33,844 nucleotides of DNA from NCBI GenBank assembly GCA_021808285.1, contig JAKBBV010000029.1:1-33844 (forward strand), given 5' to 3'. The notes beneath the pieces were generated by a model. The model saw nothing but the letters and a program-made list of their open reading frames with translations. It was not told where the DNA came from and searched no databases. This DNA comes from Pseudomonadota bacterium (lineage in GTDB: Bacteria > Pseudomonadota > Alphaproteobacteria > Caulobacterales > Caulobacteraceae). The translations under genes were made by a program, and so were the position numbers. Positions 1 to 8,189 of this stretch are shown piece after piece; within the stretch, counting starts at the first letter, position 1, and each line of letters opens with the position of its first letter.

Positions 1-2
1 TG

Positions 3-1436
3 GCGCTGGCCCGGGCAGCGCCGGGGCCGGCCGCCCGTCGGGTCGCTGCGGCCCGTGACAGGCTGGCGAAAATCGAAAGTGAGGCGGCGCTGCGGGCGGC
101 TCGGACGAGCGCGCTCAATGAGGCCCTGGCGCGTCTTGAGGCCGAACGGGCGACCGCCGTCAGTTCCCATGACTCGGCGCGAGCGGTGCTGGTCAGTCTT
201 CCGCCTCCTGCCGATGAGACTTCCGCGGCCCTTGATCAGGCCAGGAATGCCGTTGCCTTCCGACGCGAAGCCGCCTTCGTTGCGCGCAGGGACCTCGAAC
301 AGGAGCGCGGCGCGATTGCCCGGCGGCAGGCGCGACATGCCAGCCTCACCGAACAGATCGCTCAATGGCGCACCCGCGAATCCGAGGCCAAATCACGCAT
401 CCAGGCCATCCAGAGCGAACGGGCCAGGGTGCTTGCCGCTCTCAATGAAGCCCGTCAGGCGCCCGTCACTGAGGAAAGACGGCGACGCGATCTGGCGGAA
501 CAGGACCGGCTGGCGGCGGCGCGAGAGGCGGCGGCGGCGGAATCCTGCAAGACGGCGGAGACCGAGCGCGCCACGCGAGAGCGGCGCCTCAGACAGGCGG
601 AGGCGGCAGCGGCCGAAGCCCGGGCCGAAATGGCCGCCGCCAGGGCTCGCCTCGAAGGGGCGACGACCCGGCGCGACGAGGCGAATGCGGAGGTATGGCG
701 CATCACCGGCCGGGGGCCAGACGAGCCCGAACCTTCGGCCCAGGCGTCCCAGAAGGACGAGGCGGAAGGCGCTGAACACAAGCTCGTCCGTCTGCGGGGC
801 GAACTTGCAGCTTTGGGGCCGGTCAACCTCCGCGCCGAGGACGATCTGGCCGAGCTGGCGCCCCGGCTCGCCGGTCTGACGGAGGAACGCGAGGATCTCG
901 TCGGCGCCTTGGCGCGGCTGACCCAGGCAATCGAAGCGCTGGAGGCAGAAGGGCGTGAGCGCCTCGTCGCCGCGTTTCACGAGATAGACGGCCACTTTCG
1001 AGAGCTCTTCACGCGACTCTTTGGCGGCGGGCAGGCCGAACTTCGGCTCGTCGAGTCAGCCGACCCGCTGGAGTCTGGATTGGAGGTCTTTGCTTGCCCG
1101 CCAGGCAAGCGCCTGGCGGTCATGAGCCTGATGAGCGGAGGGGAGCAGGCGCTGACGGCGGCGGCGCTCATCTTTGCGGTGTTCCTAGCCCACCCCTCGC
1201 CAATCTGCGTCCTGGATGAAGTTGACGCCCCGCTCGATGACGCCAATGTGGAGCGCTTCTGTGATCTGCTCGACGCCATGAGGTCGCGCTCGGCGACGCG
1301 GTTTCTTGTCATCACCCACAATCCGCTCACAATGTCGCGCATGGATCGGCTGTTCGGGGTCACCATGCAGGAGAAGGGCGTTTCGCAGCTTGTCGCCGTT
1401 GACCTTAGAGAGGCGCGACGGCTTGTGGAGAGCTAG
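3..1436 (+). CDS. smc: Chromosome segregation protein SMC, C-terminal part (5' end outside window)
   Basis: This is the C-terminal 477 residues of an SMC ATPase, which organises and segregates the chromosome as a dimer with ScpA and ScpB. The frame is open from base 3, so the N-terminal Walker A head, first coiled coil and probably the hinge lie upstream of the window. About the first 250 visible residues are Ala/Glu/Arg-rich with heptad-like spacing, as in the returning coiled coil. [11 protein letters not shown] segment marks the entry to the head domain. The head shows the ABC signature LMSGGEQ (near visible residue 376), Walker B with D-loop ([13 protein letters not shown]) and the switch His in ITHNPLTM. 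It ends at TAG 1434-1436, 169 bp before atpI on the same strand. Identification is firm; only the length of the missing part is unknown. Confidence 0.95.
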   Translation, partial: ALARAAPGPAARRVAAARDRLAKIESEAALRAARTSALNEALARLEAERATAVSSHDSARAVLVSLPPPADETSAALDQARNAVAFRREAAFVARRDLEQERGAIARRQARHASLTEQIAQWRTRESEAKSRIQAIQSERARVLAALNEARQAPVTEERRRRDLAEQDRLAAAREAAAAESCKTAETERATRERRLRQAEAAAAEARAEMAAARARLEGATTRRDEANAEVWRITGRGPDEPEPSAQASQKDEAEGAEHKLVRLRGELAALGPVNLRAEDDLAELAPRLAGLTEEREDLVGALARLTQAIEALEAEGRERLVAAFHEIDGHFRELFTRLFGGGQAELRLVESADPLESGLEVFACPPGKRLAVMSLMSGGEQALTAAALIFAVFLAHPSPICVLDEVDAPLDDANVERFCDLLDAMRSRSATRFLVITHNPLTMSRMDRLFGVTMQEKGVSQLVAVDLREARRLVES

Positions 1437-1468
1437 GCCGGCGTCGCCACGCAACCAGGTCAAAATCC

Positions 1469-1497
1469 ATAAATTCCTTTATTTTCAATCATATAAT
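1469..1497 (+). promoter_or_regulatory. Candidate promoter for the atp Fo operon
   Basis: The 169-bp gap between smc and atpI holds an A+T-rich patch (about 1461-1498) that stands out from the G+C-rich surroundings. It contains an exact TATAAT at 1492-1497. No good -35 element lies 16-18 bp upstream, so this rests on the -10 match and base composition. A second weak candidate is TTGACC at 1514-1519, with no convincing -10. Confidence 0.3.
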
Positions 1498-1560
1498 CGC
1501 CCTCCGTGCGGCCTTGACCTGGGCCGGGCGCCTCTGTAGTTTCCGCGCCGTTCCGGATGG

Positions 1561-1587
1561 CCTGTTGCGGTGACGCAATGGGACAGG
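1561..1587 (+). promoter_or_regulatory. Possible leader hairpin upstream of atpI
   Basis: CCTGT (1561-1565) can pair with ACAGG (1583-1587), and TTGCG (1565-1569) with CGCAA (1574-1578) around a GTGA loop. This gives a bulged hairpin ending 18 bp before the atpI start. It could shape translation of the operon leader or be chance; no T-run follows, so it is not an intrinsic terminator. Confidence 0.25.
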
Positions 1588-1605
1588 GGTTGGTCGTGAG
1601 GTATC

Positions 1606-1986
1606 ATGCCTGAGCCCGTGGACCCCCCCGCAGAGTCTCTCGGGCGTCTGGAGGCAAGAATCGACGCCTTCGAGGCGCGCCGAGGCCGGGCGGGACCGGC
1701 GCTCAATCAGGGCGCCGCAGATGGCTACCGGATGCTGGGCCAGATGCTCAGCGGTGTTTTGGGGGGACTGGGGCTTGGCTGGTTCTTTGACCGCGAGGTT
1801 GGAACGGCGCCTCTAGGTCTCCTGACCGGGCTGATTACCGGCGCGGGTCTCGCGATCTTCGCCGCCATACGCACCGCGCTTCGGCTCAGCGCGCGTTCGG
1901 CGTCAACCGCATTCGAGCCGCCGCGTTCTGAGACGCTCAGGGAATCCCCCCGGGCTGATCGAGAGGAATTGGAAGAAGACGACTGA
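1606..1986 (+). CDS. atpI: ATP synthase protein I (AtpI/AtpZ family)
   Basis: This 126-residue protein heads the Fo operon. AtpI-family proteins are small membrane factors that help assemble the c-ring and are not part of the finished enzyme. The N-terminal 35 residues are hydrophilic and look helical. Two hydrophobic hairpin helices follow, at about residues 43-62 and 67-90, joined by FFDREVGTAP, with the glycine-rich pattern typical of the family. The last 30 residues are charged and acidic. The ATG follows a weak GTGAGG-like site. The stop shares one base with the atpB start (TGATG), so the two are probably translationally coupled. Position at the head of an alphaproteobacterial Fo cluster supports the call. 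Confidence 0.88.
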   Translation: MPEPVDPPAESLGRLEARIDAFEARRGRAGPALNQGAADGYRMLGQMLSGVLGGLGLGWFFDREVGTAPLGLLTGLITGAGLAIFAAIRTALRLSARSASTAFEPPRSETLRESPRADREELEEDD

Positions 1987-2783
1987 TGGCCGCTATAGAG
2001 CCCATGGAGCAGTTTCTGGTGCGCAAGATCGCACCGCTCCCGCCCGTGGTCGTGCCTGGTCTGGGGCCTATCGACCTGTCGATTACCAATTCCGTGCTCG
2101 TCATGCTGATCGCTGCGGGCGCGCTGATGCTGTTCTTCTTGTTGGCCGCGCGCCGCCAGGTCGTGCCGGGGCGCATGCAGGCCGCCGCCGAGATGGTGTA
2201 CGGGATGGTCGATAACGTCCTCACGGGCGGGATCATCGGCGACAAGGGCCGCGCCTATCTCCCGTTCATCTTCACGCTCTTCCTTCTGATCGCCTGCCTC
2301 AATGTTTTAGGGCTGGCGCCCGGTGGATTTTCGGTGACGGCCCAGCTTGCGGTGACATCGGCTCTGGCGGTGATGACCTTCGTCACCGTGCTGGCGGTCG
2401 GATTCGCTCTGAATGGCCTGTCTTTCTTCAAGTTGTTCATGCCCTCCGGGATGCCGCTCCCGATGGCGCTTTTGATCATGCCCATCGAGTTGATCTCCTT
2501 TTTCGTGCGTCCCCTGACCCTCGCCATGCGACTTTTCGGGAACATGCTGGGCGGCCACGTCGTCACCTACATGTTCGCCAGTTTTGTCGTCGGACTGGGG
2601 CTGTTCGGCATCGAAGGCGCCGGGATCGCCAAGTTGGGACTCCTGGGTTCGGGAGTTTCATTCGCCCTGATCGTGGCGCTGATGACGCTCGAATTTGTCG
2701 TCGCCTTCCTGCAGGCTTTCGTGTTTGCCGCTCTGGCCTGCGTTTATCTCAATGAGGTCGTGAACCTCGGTCACGGTCACTGA
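1986..2783 (+). CDS. atpB: F0F1 ATP synthase subunit a
   Basis: Subunit a (265 residues) forms the two proton half-channels of Fo against the c-ring in the inner membrane. Several long hydrophobic segments are visible, at about residues 35-55, 92-112, 120-142, 155-180, 190-215 and 220-250. The essential arginine that faces the c-ring carboxylate is R182, in the conserved segment LAMRLFGNMLGGH; PIELIS just before it is also characteristic. Length is normal for the family and there is no sign of damage. The gene lies between atpI (one-base overlap) and atpE (44-bp gap), the usual order where Fo and F1 genes sit in separate operons. No F1 genes are in this window. Confidence 0.97.
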   Translation: MAAIEPMEQFLVRKIAPLPPVVVPGLGPIDLSITNSVLVMLIAAGALMLFFLLAARRQVVPGRMQAAAEMVYGMVDNVLTGGIIGDKGRAYLPFIFTLFLLIACLNVLGLAPGGFSVTAQLAVTSALAVMTFVTVLAVGFALNGLSFFKLFMPSGMPLPMALLIMPIELISFFVRPLTLAMRLFGNMLGGHVVTYMFASFVVGLGLFGIEGAGIAKLGLLGSGVSFALIVALMTLEFVVAFLQAFVFAALACVYLNEVVNLGHGH

Positions 2784-2827
2784 ACCTTTCTTCACCACAA
2801 GCTTGCATCTAGAGGACTTTGATTTCC

Positions 2828-3058
2828 ATGGACGAAACAGCAGCCAAGTATATCGGCGCCGGCCTAGCCATGACCGGCCTCATCGGCGCGGGCGCCGGCC
2901 TCGGCATTCTCTTCGGCAACTATCTGCAAGCCGCGATGCGAAACCCGGCCGCGGCGGCATCCGAGCGCGTGTGGATGTTTCTGGGCATGGCCCTCGCCGA
3001 GTCCATGGGCATCTTTGGCCTCGTGATGGGCTTCGTCATCCTGTTTGTGAAGGTCTGA
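2828..3058 (+). CDS. atpE: F0F1 ATP synthase subunit c
   Basis: This is the 76-residue proteolipid that forms the rotating c-ring. It is a helical hairpin: helix 1 (about residues 8-30) carries the tight-packing glycine motif GAGAGLG, the polar loop carries RNP (38-40), and helix 2 (about 48-75) carries the proton-binding carboxylate E58 in LAESMGIFG. I chose ATG 2828 because AGAGGA at 2811-2816 lies 11 bases upstream. A TTG nine bases earlier (2819) is in frame but sits too close to that site. An overlapping frame across the whole gene is a shadow. Glutamate rather than aspartate, and no sodium-binding signature that I can see, fit a proton-driven enzyme. Confidence 0.97.
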   Translation: MDETAAKYIGAGLAMTGLIGAGAGLGILFGNYLQAAMRNPAAAASERVWMFLGMALAESMGIFGLVMGFVILFVKV

Positions 3059-3089
3059 CGACCGTTTCATCTCGGGGTCGCGACGCGCC

Positions 3090-3629
3090 ATGGTAGGAAC
3101 TGCCTCCACAACGCCCCCGCCGCCTGCCGGCGGTTCAGGCGGACTGCCTCAATTCGACATCTCGAATTGGCCAGGGCAGATCGTCTGGATTCTGCTGATC
3201 TTCGCGGTGCTCTACGCCTTCATGGCGTGGGTCATATTGCCGCGCATTTCAGGGGCGATCGATGATCGCGAGGAAAAGATCTCCGGCGACGTGGGTGAGG
3301 CAAGGCGATTGCGCGACAAGGCGCAGGCGGAGGCGGAGGCCGCGGCCTTAGAAGTCGCTCAGGCGCGAGCGCAAGGCTTGCGCCTCGCCGCCCAGGCGCA
3401 GACCGAGGCTAAGGCCCGAGCCGCGGCGCGACAGGCTGAGGAGGAGGCTAGACTTAACGCCCTGGTCTCTGCCGCAGAAAGCCGAATTGCCGAGGCACGA
3501 GCTTCAGCCATGGGGCATGTGACCTCGATCGCCCAGGATGCCGCCGCCGCCATGGTGGAGCGCCTGACCGGGGTTGCGGCGAACCAAGGCGAGCTGGACC
3601 GCGCCTTGGCCTCTTCCGAAGCCGCCTGA
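3090..3629 (+). CDS. atpF': F0F1 ATP synthase subunit b'
   Basis: This 179-residue protein is the first of two b-type stator subunits. Alphaproteobacteria and photosynthetic bacteria use a b/b' heterodimer to tie F1 to subunit a. A Pro/Gly-rich N-terminus precedes a single membrane helix (about residues 29-50, ending ILPRISGAIDDREEKI). The rest is a long Ala/Glu/Arg-rich coiled coil. The LPQFD segment before the helix and the RISGAIDDRE segment after it are typical of b' rather than b. It starts 31 bp after atpE and is followed 20 bp later by the second b gene. The call is firm; the assignment of b' versus b follows gene order and these motifs. Confidence 0.93.
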   Translation: MVGTASTTPPPPAGGSGGLPQFDISNWPGQIVWILLIFAVLYAFMAWVILPRISGAIDDREEKISGDVGEARRLRDKAQAEAEAAALEVAQARAQGLRLAAQAQTEAKARAAARQAEEEARLNALVSAAESRIAEARASAMGHVTSIAQDAAAAMVERLTGVAANQGELDRALASSEAA

Positions 3630-3649
3630 TCCAATCGGAGCCTTACGCC

Positions 3650-4153
3650 TTGCCCTCAGCCCTGACCAATCCGCAGGACGCCGAATTCTGGATCTTTGTG
3701 GCCCTGGCGCTTCTGGCGGTCGTGCTCTGGCGCGCCAAGGTTCCCTCGGCGGCGGCCAAGGCGCTAGATGCGGCCGGGGACAAGGTTCGGGCTCAACTCG
3801 AGGAGGCCCAGCGTCTGCGCGAGGAGGCAGAAGCCTTGCTGATGCGAATCCAGGCCGACAAGCTTGAGGCCGAGCGCAGCGCAGCGGAGCTGCTCAAGGC
3901 CGCTGAGGAAGACGCCCAACGCCTTCGCGTCGATGCCGCGGCCAAGCTCGAGGAGGATGTCCGGCGCCGCGCCCGAATGGCCGAACAGAAAATCGCCTTG
4001 GCCGAGGCTCAGGCCGCCCAGCAGGTAAAGGCCGCCGCCGCAGAGCTGGCATCTCAAGCCGCAGAAGCCATTTTGCTGGCTCGGGTCTCAGTCGCCAAAA
4101 GCGACCCCCTCATTGATCAGGGACTGAGCGAACTGGCCAAACGCCTGGGCTGA
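3650..4153 (+). CDS. atpF: F0F1 ATP synthase subunit b
   Basis: This is the second b-type stator subunit, 167 residues. One membrane helix spans about residues 11-28 (EFWIFVALALLAVVLW). The highly charged coiled coil after it ends in a region that would contact the delta subunit of F1. No ATG is available upstream of the helix. The start is taken as TTG 3650, with CGGAG at 3636-3640 nine bases upstream. This is the last gene of the Fo operon. The next gene is convergent, 59 bp away, and I see no intrinsic terminator between them. Confidence 0.92.
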   Translation: MPSALTNPQDAEFWIFVALALLAVVLWRAKVPSAAAKALDAAGDKVRAQLEEAQRLREEAEALLMRIQADKLEAERSAAELLKAAEEDAQRLRVDAAAKLEEDVRRRARMAEQKIALAEAQAAQQVKAAAAELASQAAEAILLARVSVAKSDPLIDQGLSELAKRLG

Positions 4154-4212
4154 CGGAACATCTGGGAGCGAGTCGAGATATCGTGCGCGCCCCACCCTAC
4201 AGAACCGCCCGA

Positions 4213-4434
4213 TCAGGTCGTTGGCGGACACGCGTAGCGGCCGGCCAAGGCGCCATCTCTCAGAAACACGCTGACCTCAGACGCCTGGCCGGCGCTGGCC
4301 AGTCGCTGGGCGAGGGCTATGGCGGCATCCTCTGCCCTCGCGCCACTGCTAAAGACGAGCAGATTGTCTGCGAAGTCCTGTTTCACCGCCCAGCCTTCGC
4401 CCACTGGTTCGATCCGGATGTGATTGATTTTCAT
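4213..4434 (-). CDS. Small DUF2188-like protein of unknown function
   Basis: A 73-residue protein starting MKINHIRIEP, with a GEGWAVKQ segment followed by an alpha-helical stretch (ARAEDAAIALAQRLA) and SVFLRDGAL. This pattern resembles DUF2188-type small proteins (His-containing strand, GWAVK, helix, then a strand ending in a G/DG turn). No function is established. The start is chosen because a near-perfect AAGGAGG lies about 7 bases upstream (complement of 4442-4449), the strongest ribosome-binding site in the window. The open frame continues upstream to 4650, but that part is low-complexity Pro/Ser/Arg sequence and is unlikely to be translated. It lies between convergent atpF and co-oriented pgi, with its own gap on both sides. 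Confidence 0.7.
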   Translation of the reverse strand: MKINHIRIEPVGEGWAVKQDFADNLLVFSSGARAEDAAIALAQRLASAGQASEVSVFLRDGALAGRYACPPTT

Positions 4435-4559
4435 GGCGCTTTCCTCCTTGCCTTTTGACGGCGTCTCGTCCGCGAGGTCGTTCGGATTCTGGCCGCCGCA
4501 CTCCGGCGCGATGAAGGCTCCGGCATCCACTCGACCATGAGGCGGACCCGCTCGGACGC

Positions 4560-4626
4560 CAAGAGGAGGCCACGATGAAGAGGCGGAAGGAGGGCGAGGA
4601 GGTGGCGAGAGAGGAGATGAGCTGAG
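4560..4626. other. Purine-rich tract between the DUF2188-like gene and pgi
   Basis: About 65 bases on the + strand are almost all A and G (repeated GAGGA and GAAGG units), with only scattered pyrimidines. The tract lies in the 212-bp gap downstream of pgi and upstream of the small gene (both read on the - strand, where it is pyrimidine-rich). A 16-codon ATG frame on the + strand with an AGAGGAGG before it exists here but is too short to support. A pyrimidine-rich nascent RNA here could serve Rho loading after pgi; that is inference. Confidence 0.4.
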
Positions 4627-4646
4627 GCAGGTTTTTGGCAGGCGCC

Positions 4647-6323
4647 TCACAGGCCCGCGTCGAACAGAGCCTCCAACTCATCAAATCCATGTTCAGTGTC
4701 CTCGCCGAGGTCAACTCGCAGAATGGGGCGCCTGCGCTCGGCCATGACTGCGAAGTCGCCCAGAGCCTGGGCATCCACCAGGGTTCTGAAGTCCATGGTT
4801 TCACCCGGAATCCTCAGGCGCGGCCCGCCGCTGTCGGTAAGCTGCAGAAACACGCCTCCGGCCGGACCGCCCTTGAACGCCTGTCCCGTCGAGTGAAGAT
4901 ATCTCGGCCCGAACTGCGCGACGACGGGGAGGTCGCGCGCAACGCAGATGCGCCGCCGCACGGTCTCTAGCCGTAGGCGGTTGGCCGTGCTCTGGTCCAG
5001 ATAGGCGAGAAGGGCCACATAGCCCCCGGATCCCACAGAATGCAGGTGATCGCACAGAAGATCCGCACCCTGCTTGGCGCGTCCACGAACCCCGGATGTA
5101 TAGAAGGCAAGGGGGCCCTCGCGCGCATTAGGTGAAGCGCTAGGAAGGACGCCATCCCGGGTAAAACGGGCGGCAAGCTCCCGCGTTTTCACCTTTGAAG
5201 CCTCAACATCAGGCTGGTCAAATGGATCGAGGCCCATGACCGCTCCGGCGAGCGCGACCGCGACTTCCCAGCGCAGAGCTTCGACCCAAATAGAGTCCCT
5301 GCCCGGCAGGATGATTGTCGCCCTAGGCGATGACGAGCCGGGCGCCGCCGGCTCGCCTTCAGCCTCGGACCCCCTTAGTACGAGGCGGACGCAGACGCGA
5401 TCGGGCCCGGAACTTGCGTGTCCCGGTTCCCGGATGACGGGGATCAACCCCCGCCCCAGCTTGCCCGTGGACTCTGCGATCAGCTGTTCGAGCCAGCCCC
5501 CGAAATCAGCGATCTGCGGGTCCACCTCAAGGATCAGCTTGTTCCGCCGGTTCTGCGCCGCCACACCCAGGAAAAGGCCCAGGGATACGGCCGAATCTGC
5601 GACCTCAACGTCAGCGGAAGGCCCAGCGAGCACCTGAAGCGCGGCAAAAACCGCCGCCAGATCGAGACCCAGAATGGCCGCCGGAGCCATCCCGAACGCC
5701 GAGAACAGAGAGAAGCGTCCGCCTATCGTTGGCGATCCGTGAAAAATGCGCCAAAAGCCGCGCCGACGCCCCTCCGCCTCAAGCTGTGATCCGGGGTCAG
5801 TGATGGCGACGAAATGCTGCCCCACGCGGCGCCCGACTGCGTTCTCAACCCGCCCATAGACATGGCGATAGAGAACGTCCGGCTCCAGGGTCGAACCCGA
5901 CTTGCTGGATGCCACCACAAGGGTCCGGGTCAGGTCGAGGCCGTCAAGCACACGCGCGATCTGGCGGGGGTGGGTCGAGTCCAAAACACGCAGGCGCGGG
6001 AATCCAGGTCGAGATCCGAAAATCTGGGCGATCATCTCCGGGCCAAGACTGGAGCCTCCCATTCCGATCAGGACCGCATCGGCGAATTTCCGGGCCTTCA
6101 CGGCCCTTGAGAAGGTGGCCAGGGCGGGGAGATCGACAACCTGTCCCCGGGCGGCGTCAATCCAGCCGAGTCTCTGGCGCGCCTCGCCGGCGGGCCACAA
6201 GGACGCATCCTTTGCCCAAAGCCGTGGTCCCCAGGCCTCGGCAACGGCCATGTCCTTCGCCGCCTTCAGTGCGGTCGAGAGATCCCCCGGGGCGAGGACC
6301 TGCTGCGGGGGTGAGGCCGACAT
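4647..6323 (-). CDS. pgi: Glucose-6-phosphate isomerase, transaldolase-fusion type but stand-alone
   Basis: This enzyme interconverts glucose 6-phosphate and fructose 6-phosphate in the cytosol. The 558-residue protein has the two-SIS-domain fold of phosphoglucose isomerases: GMGGSS (87-92), the phosphate-binding SSKSGST (139-145), GGRFSLFSAFGM, the ESTGKLGRGLIPV segment, DQPDVEASK, and GPRYLHSTGQ beginning at residue 472. These sequences match the isomerase half of bifunctional transaldolase/Pgi proteins rather than the classical enzyme, including the RLWAKDASLW opening (34-43). No transaldolase domain precedes it. The frame stays open to 6530, but that part lies inside metX on the other strand. 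MSASPP at 6323 is the likely start; an ATG at 6419 would share its CATG with the metX start. The ribosome-binding site is weak, so the start is uncertain. Confidence 0.88.
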   Translation of the reverse strand: MSASPPQQVLAPGDLSTALKAAKDMAVAEAWGPRLWAKDASLWPAGEARQRLGWIDAARGQVVDLPALATFSRAVKARKFADAVLIGMGGSSLGPEMIAQIFGSRPGFPRLRVLDSTHPRQIARVLDGLDLTRTLVVASSKSGSTLEPDVLYRHVYGRVENAVGRRVGQHFVAITDPGSQLEAEGRRRGFWRIFHGSPTIGGRFSLFSAFGMAPAAILGLDLAAVFAALQVLAGPSADVEVADSAVSLGLFLGVAAQNRRNKLILEVDPQIADFGGWLEQLIAESTGKLGRGLIPVIREPGHASSGPDRVCVRLVLRGSEAEGEPAAPGSSSPRATIILPGRDSIWVEALRWEVAVALAGAVMGLDPFDQPDVEASKVKTRELAARFTRDGVLPSASPNAREGPLAFYTSGVRGRAKQGADLLCDHLHSVGSGGYVALLAYLDQSTANRLRLETVRRRICVARDLPVVAQFGPRYLHSTGQAFKGGPAGGVFLQLTDSGGPRLRIPGETMDFRTLVDAQALGDFAVMAERRRPILRVDLGEDTEHGFDELEALFDAGL

Positions 6324-6417
6324 GAGTGGCGGAGTGCCCCCCGGGTCGAGAGGCGTCAAGCCCCAGGCGATGGTCGACGATTGACTTTGGACCCGCTCTG
6401 CCGCTCCTGCACCCGGC

Positions 6418-7578
6418 ATGAACGGTGCGGCGGACAATCTCAGCAGGACGAGCGGAGACGAGGGCGTCATCGTGTTCGGCCCTGATGCGGCGTTCCTGCT
6501 CGACGGTGGCGGCCGGATAGAAAACCTCACCTTGGCCTATCGCACTTACGGGACGCTAAACTCCGAGCGCTCCAACGCCATCCTCATCTGCCACCCTCTG
6601 ACTTTGGACCAACACGTCGCCGATCCTCCTCCGGTTGGCGGAAGACGCGCCTGGTGGACCTCGCTGGTTGGACCCGGGCGACCGATCGACCCGGAGCGCC
6701 ACTACATCATTTGCGCGAACATCCTCGGCGGATGCGCGGGCAGCACCGGGCCAGGCTCCATCAATCCTTCCACCAGCGAACCCTATGGCCTGAGCTTTCC
6801 GGTCATCACCATAGGCGACATGGTGCGCGCCCAGGCCATGCTGCTGGACCGCCTGGGGGTCGAAACGCTGTTCTGCGTGGCCGGCGGATCCATGGGCGGC
6901 ATGCAGGTTCTGGAATGGGTGGCGAGCTTTCCCGGTCGGGTCTTTTCCGCCGTATGCCTCGCCTCTGCCGCCCGGCATTCTGCGCAGAACATCGCCCTGC
7001 ATGAGGTCGGACGCCAGGCGATCATGGCCGATCCTGACTGGCGCAAAGGCGCCTATGTCCGTGAGGGGGTTCGTCCCGAGAAGGGCCTGGCGGTCGCACG
7101 TATGGCCGCGCATATCACCTATCTCTCGGAATCAGCCCTGACCCGGAAGTTTGGCCGGGAGCTTCAGCGCGACGGGCTATCGTGGGGGTTTGACGCCGAC
7201 TTCCAGGTGGAGAGTTACCTTCGCCATCAGGGCGCGGCTTTCGTCGATCGTTTCGACGCCAACTCCTACCTCTATATCACCCGCGCCATGGACTATTTCG
7301 ACCTGGCCGCACGGCACGGCGGAAGCCTTTCTGCGGCTCTTGCCGGCGCGCGCCACATCCGTTTTTGCGTGGCTTCATTCACCTCTGACTGGCTCTACCC
7401 CACAGCTGAGAGTCGCGAAATCGTTCGCGCCCTGAACGTGGCCGGCGCCCGGACCAGCTTCCTCGAGATCGAAACCGACCGAGGACACGACGCCTTCCTG
7501 CTCGACGAGCCGGTCCTGCGCTCGGCGCTCGCGGGATTTCTCGGCTCGGCCGGCCGCATTCGGGGACTGGCTGGATGA
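6418..7578 (+). CDS. metX: Homoserine O-acetyltransferase (MetX)
   Basis: MetX acylates homoserine with acetyl-CoA (in some relatives succinyl-CoA) as the first committed step of methionine synthesis. This 386-residue alpha/beta-hydrolase shows the nucleophile elbow GGSMGG with S158, D324 in SFTSDWLYP and H357 in DRGHDAFL, the complete catalytic triad. [12 protein letters not shown] and the opening AYRTYGTLN are also family landmarks. It overlaps metW by four bases (ATGA at 7575-7578), the standard pairing in proteobacteria. The 94-bp gap to pgi is a divergent promoter region with TTGACT at 6381-6386 but no clear -10. I looked for a SAM-II-like leader and did not recognise one. Acetyl versus succinyl specificity cannot be read from the sequence by eye. 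Confidence 0.95.
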   Translation: MNGAADNLSRTSGDEGVIVFGPDAAFLLDGGGRIENLTLAYRTYGTLNSERSNAILICHPLTLDQHVADPPPVGGRRAWWTSLVGPGRPIDPERHYIICANILGGCAGSTGPGSINPSTSEPYGLSFPVITIGDMVRAQAMLLDRLGVETLFCVAGGSMGGMQVLEWVASFPGRVFSAVCLASAARHSAQNIALHEVGRQAIMADPDWRKGAYVREGVRPEKGLAVARMAAHITYLSESALTRKFGRELQRDGLSWGFDADFQVESYLRHQGAAFVDRFDANSYLYITRAMDYFDLAARHGGSLSAALAGARHIRFCVASFTSDWLYPTAESREIVRALNVAGARTSFLEIETDRGHDAFLLDEPVLRSALAGFLGSAGRIRGLAG

Positions 7579-8189
7579 CAAAGACCGCCATCCGCGGAGA
7601 TTTCGCCGAGATTCTGCGACTGGTGCCACCTGGGGCTCGCGTCCTCGATGTGGGCTGCGGCGAGGGCATCCTGCTCGATCTCCTGACCCGGGAAAAGGCG
7701 GCCGATGCGCGGGGCGTGGAGATCAGTCCCGAACGCGTCGCCGCCTGTCTCGCCCTCGGTCTCTCGGTAATGCAGGGCGACGCCGACCATGACCTCCGGG
7801 ATTTTCCGACCGGAGCATTCGACTTCGTCATCCTGTCTCAGACCTTGCAGGCCATGCGCGATCCGCGAGGGGTGCTTGGAGAGATGATGCGCATTGGCCG
7901 GCGGGCGATTGTCACGGCGCCCAATTTCGCGCATTGGCGGGTTCGATTGGATCTTTTGTTCAAGGGACGGATGCCGATGACCGGCGCCCTGCCAGAGCCC
8001 TGGTGGTCGACCCCGAACATCCATCTCTGCACAACCGCCGACTTCCGCTGCTTGGCTGATGAGATGGGCCTGGAGATCGAGGCCTGCGCCGCCCTGACCA
8101 CCGGTCGTCCGGCTCGACCGATCCAACCCTCCAGCAGGATCGAGAACTGGAGAGCTGAGGCGGCCCTATTTGTGCTCCGTCATCGTTGA
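7575..8189 (+). CDS. metW: Methionine biosynthesis protein MetW
   Basis: This 204-residue class I methyltransferase-like protein is the usual partner of MetX, which MetW is reported to support in proteobacteria. The SAM-binding motif I is [12 protein letters not shown] (about 25-36), followed by an acidic end of strand 2 (GVEISPERV) and [13 protein letters not shown], then a motif typical of MetW ([21 protein letters not shown]). The start overlaps the metX stop, so translation is probably coupled. The 3' end overlaps the convergent methyltransferase gene by 10 bp. Length and motifs are normal for MetW. Confidence 0.93.
   Translation: MTKTAIRGDFAEILRLVPPGARVLDVGCGEGILLDLLTREKAADARGVEISPERVAACLALGLSVMQGDADHDLRDFPTGAFDFVILSQTLQAMRDPRGVLGEMMRIGRRAIVTAPNFAHWRVRLDLLFKGRMPMTGALPEPWWSTPNIHLCTTADFRCLADEMGLEIEACAALTTGRPARPIQPSSRIENWRAEAALFVLRHR

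Noticed and set aside
2803-3096. 97-residue open frame on + overlapping atpE
   Set aside because: It is the out-of-frame shadow of a firmly identified atpE, Arg/His-rich with no family likeness.
4574-4624. 16-codon + strand frame with AGAGGAGG upstream inside the purine tract
   Set aside because: Too short and compositionally biased; the apparent ribosome-binding site is an expected by-product of a purine-rich tract.
6324-6417. Possible SAM-responsive leader (SAM-II type) before metX
   Set aside because: I could not find the expected pseudoknot pattern in 94 bp; a covariance-model search would settle it.
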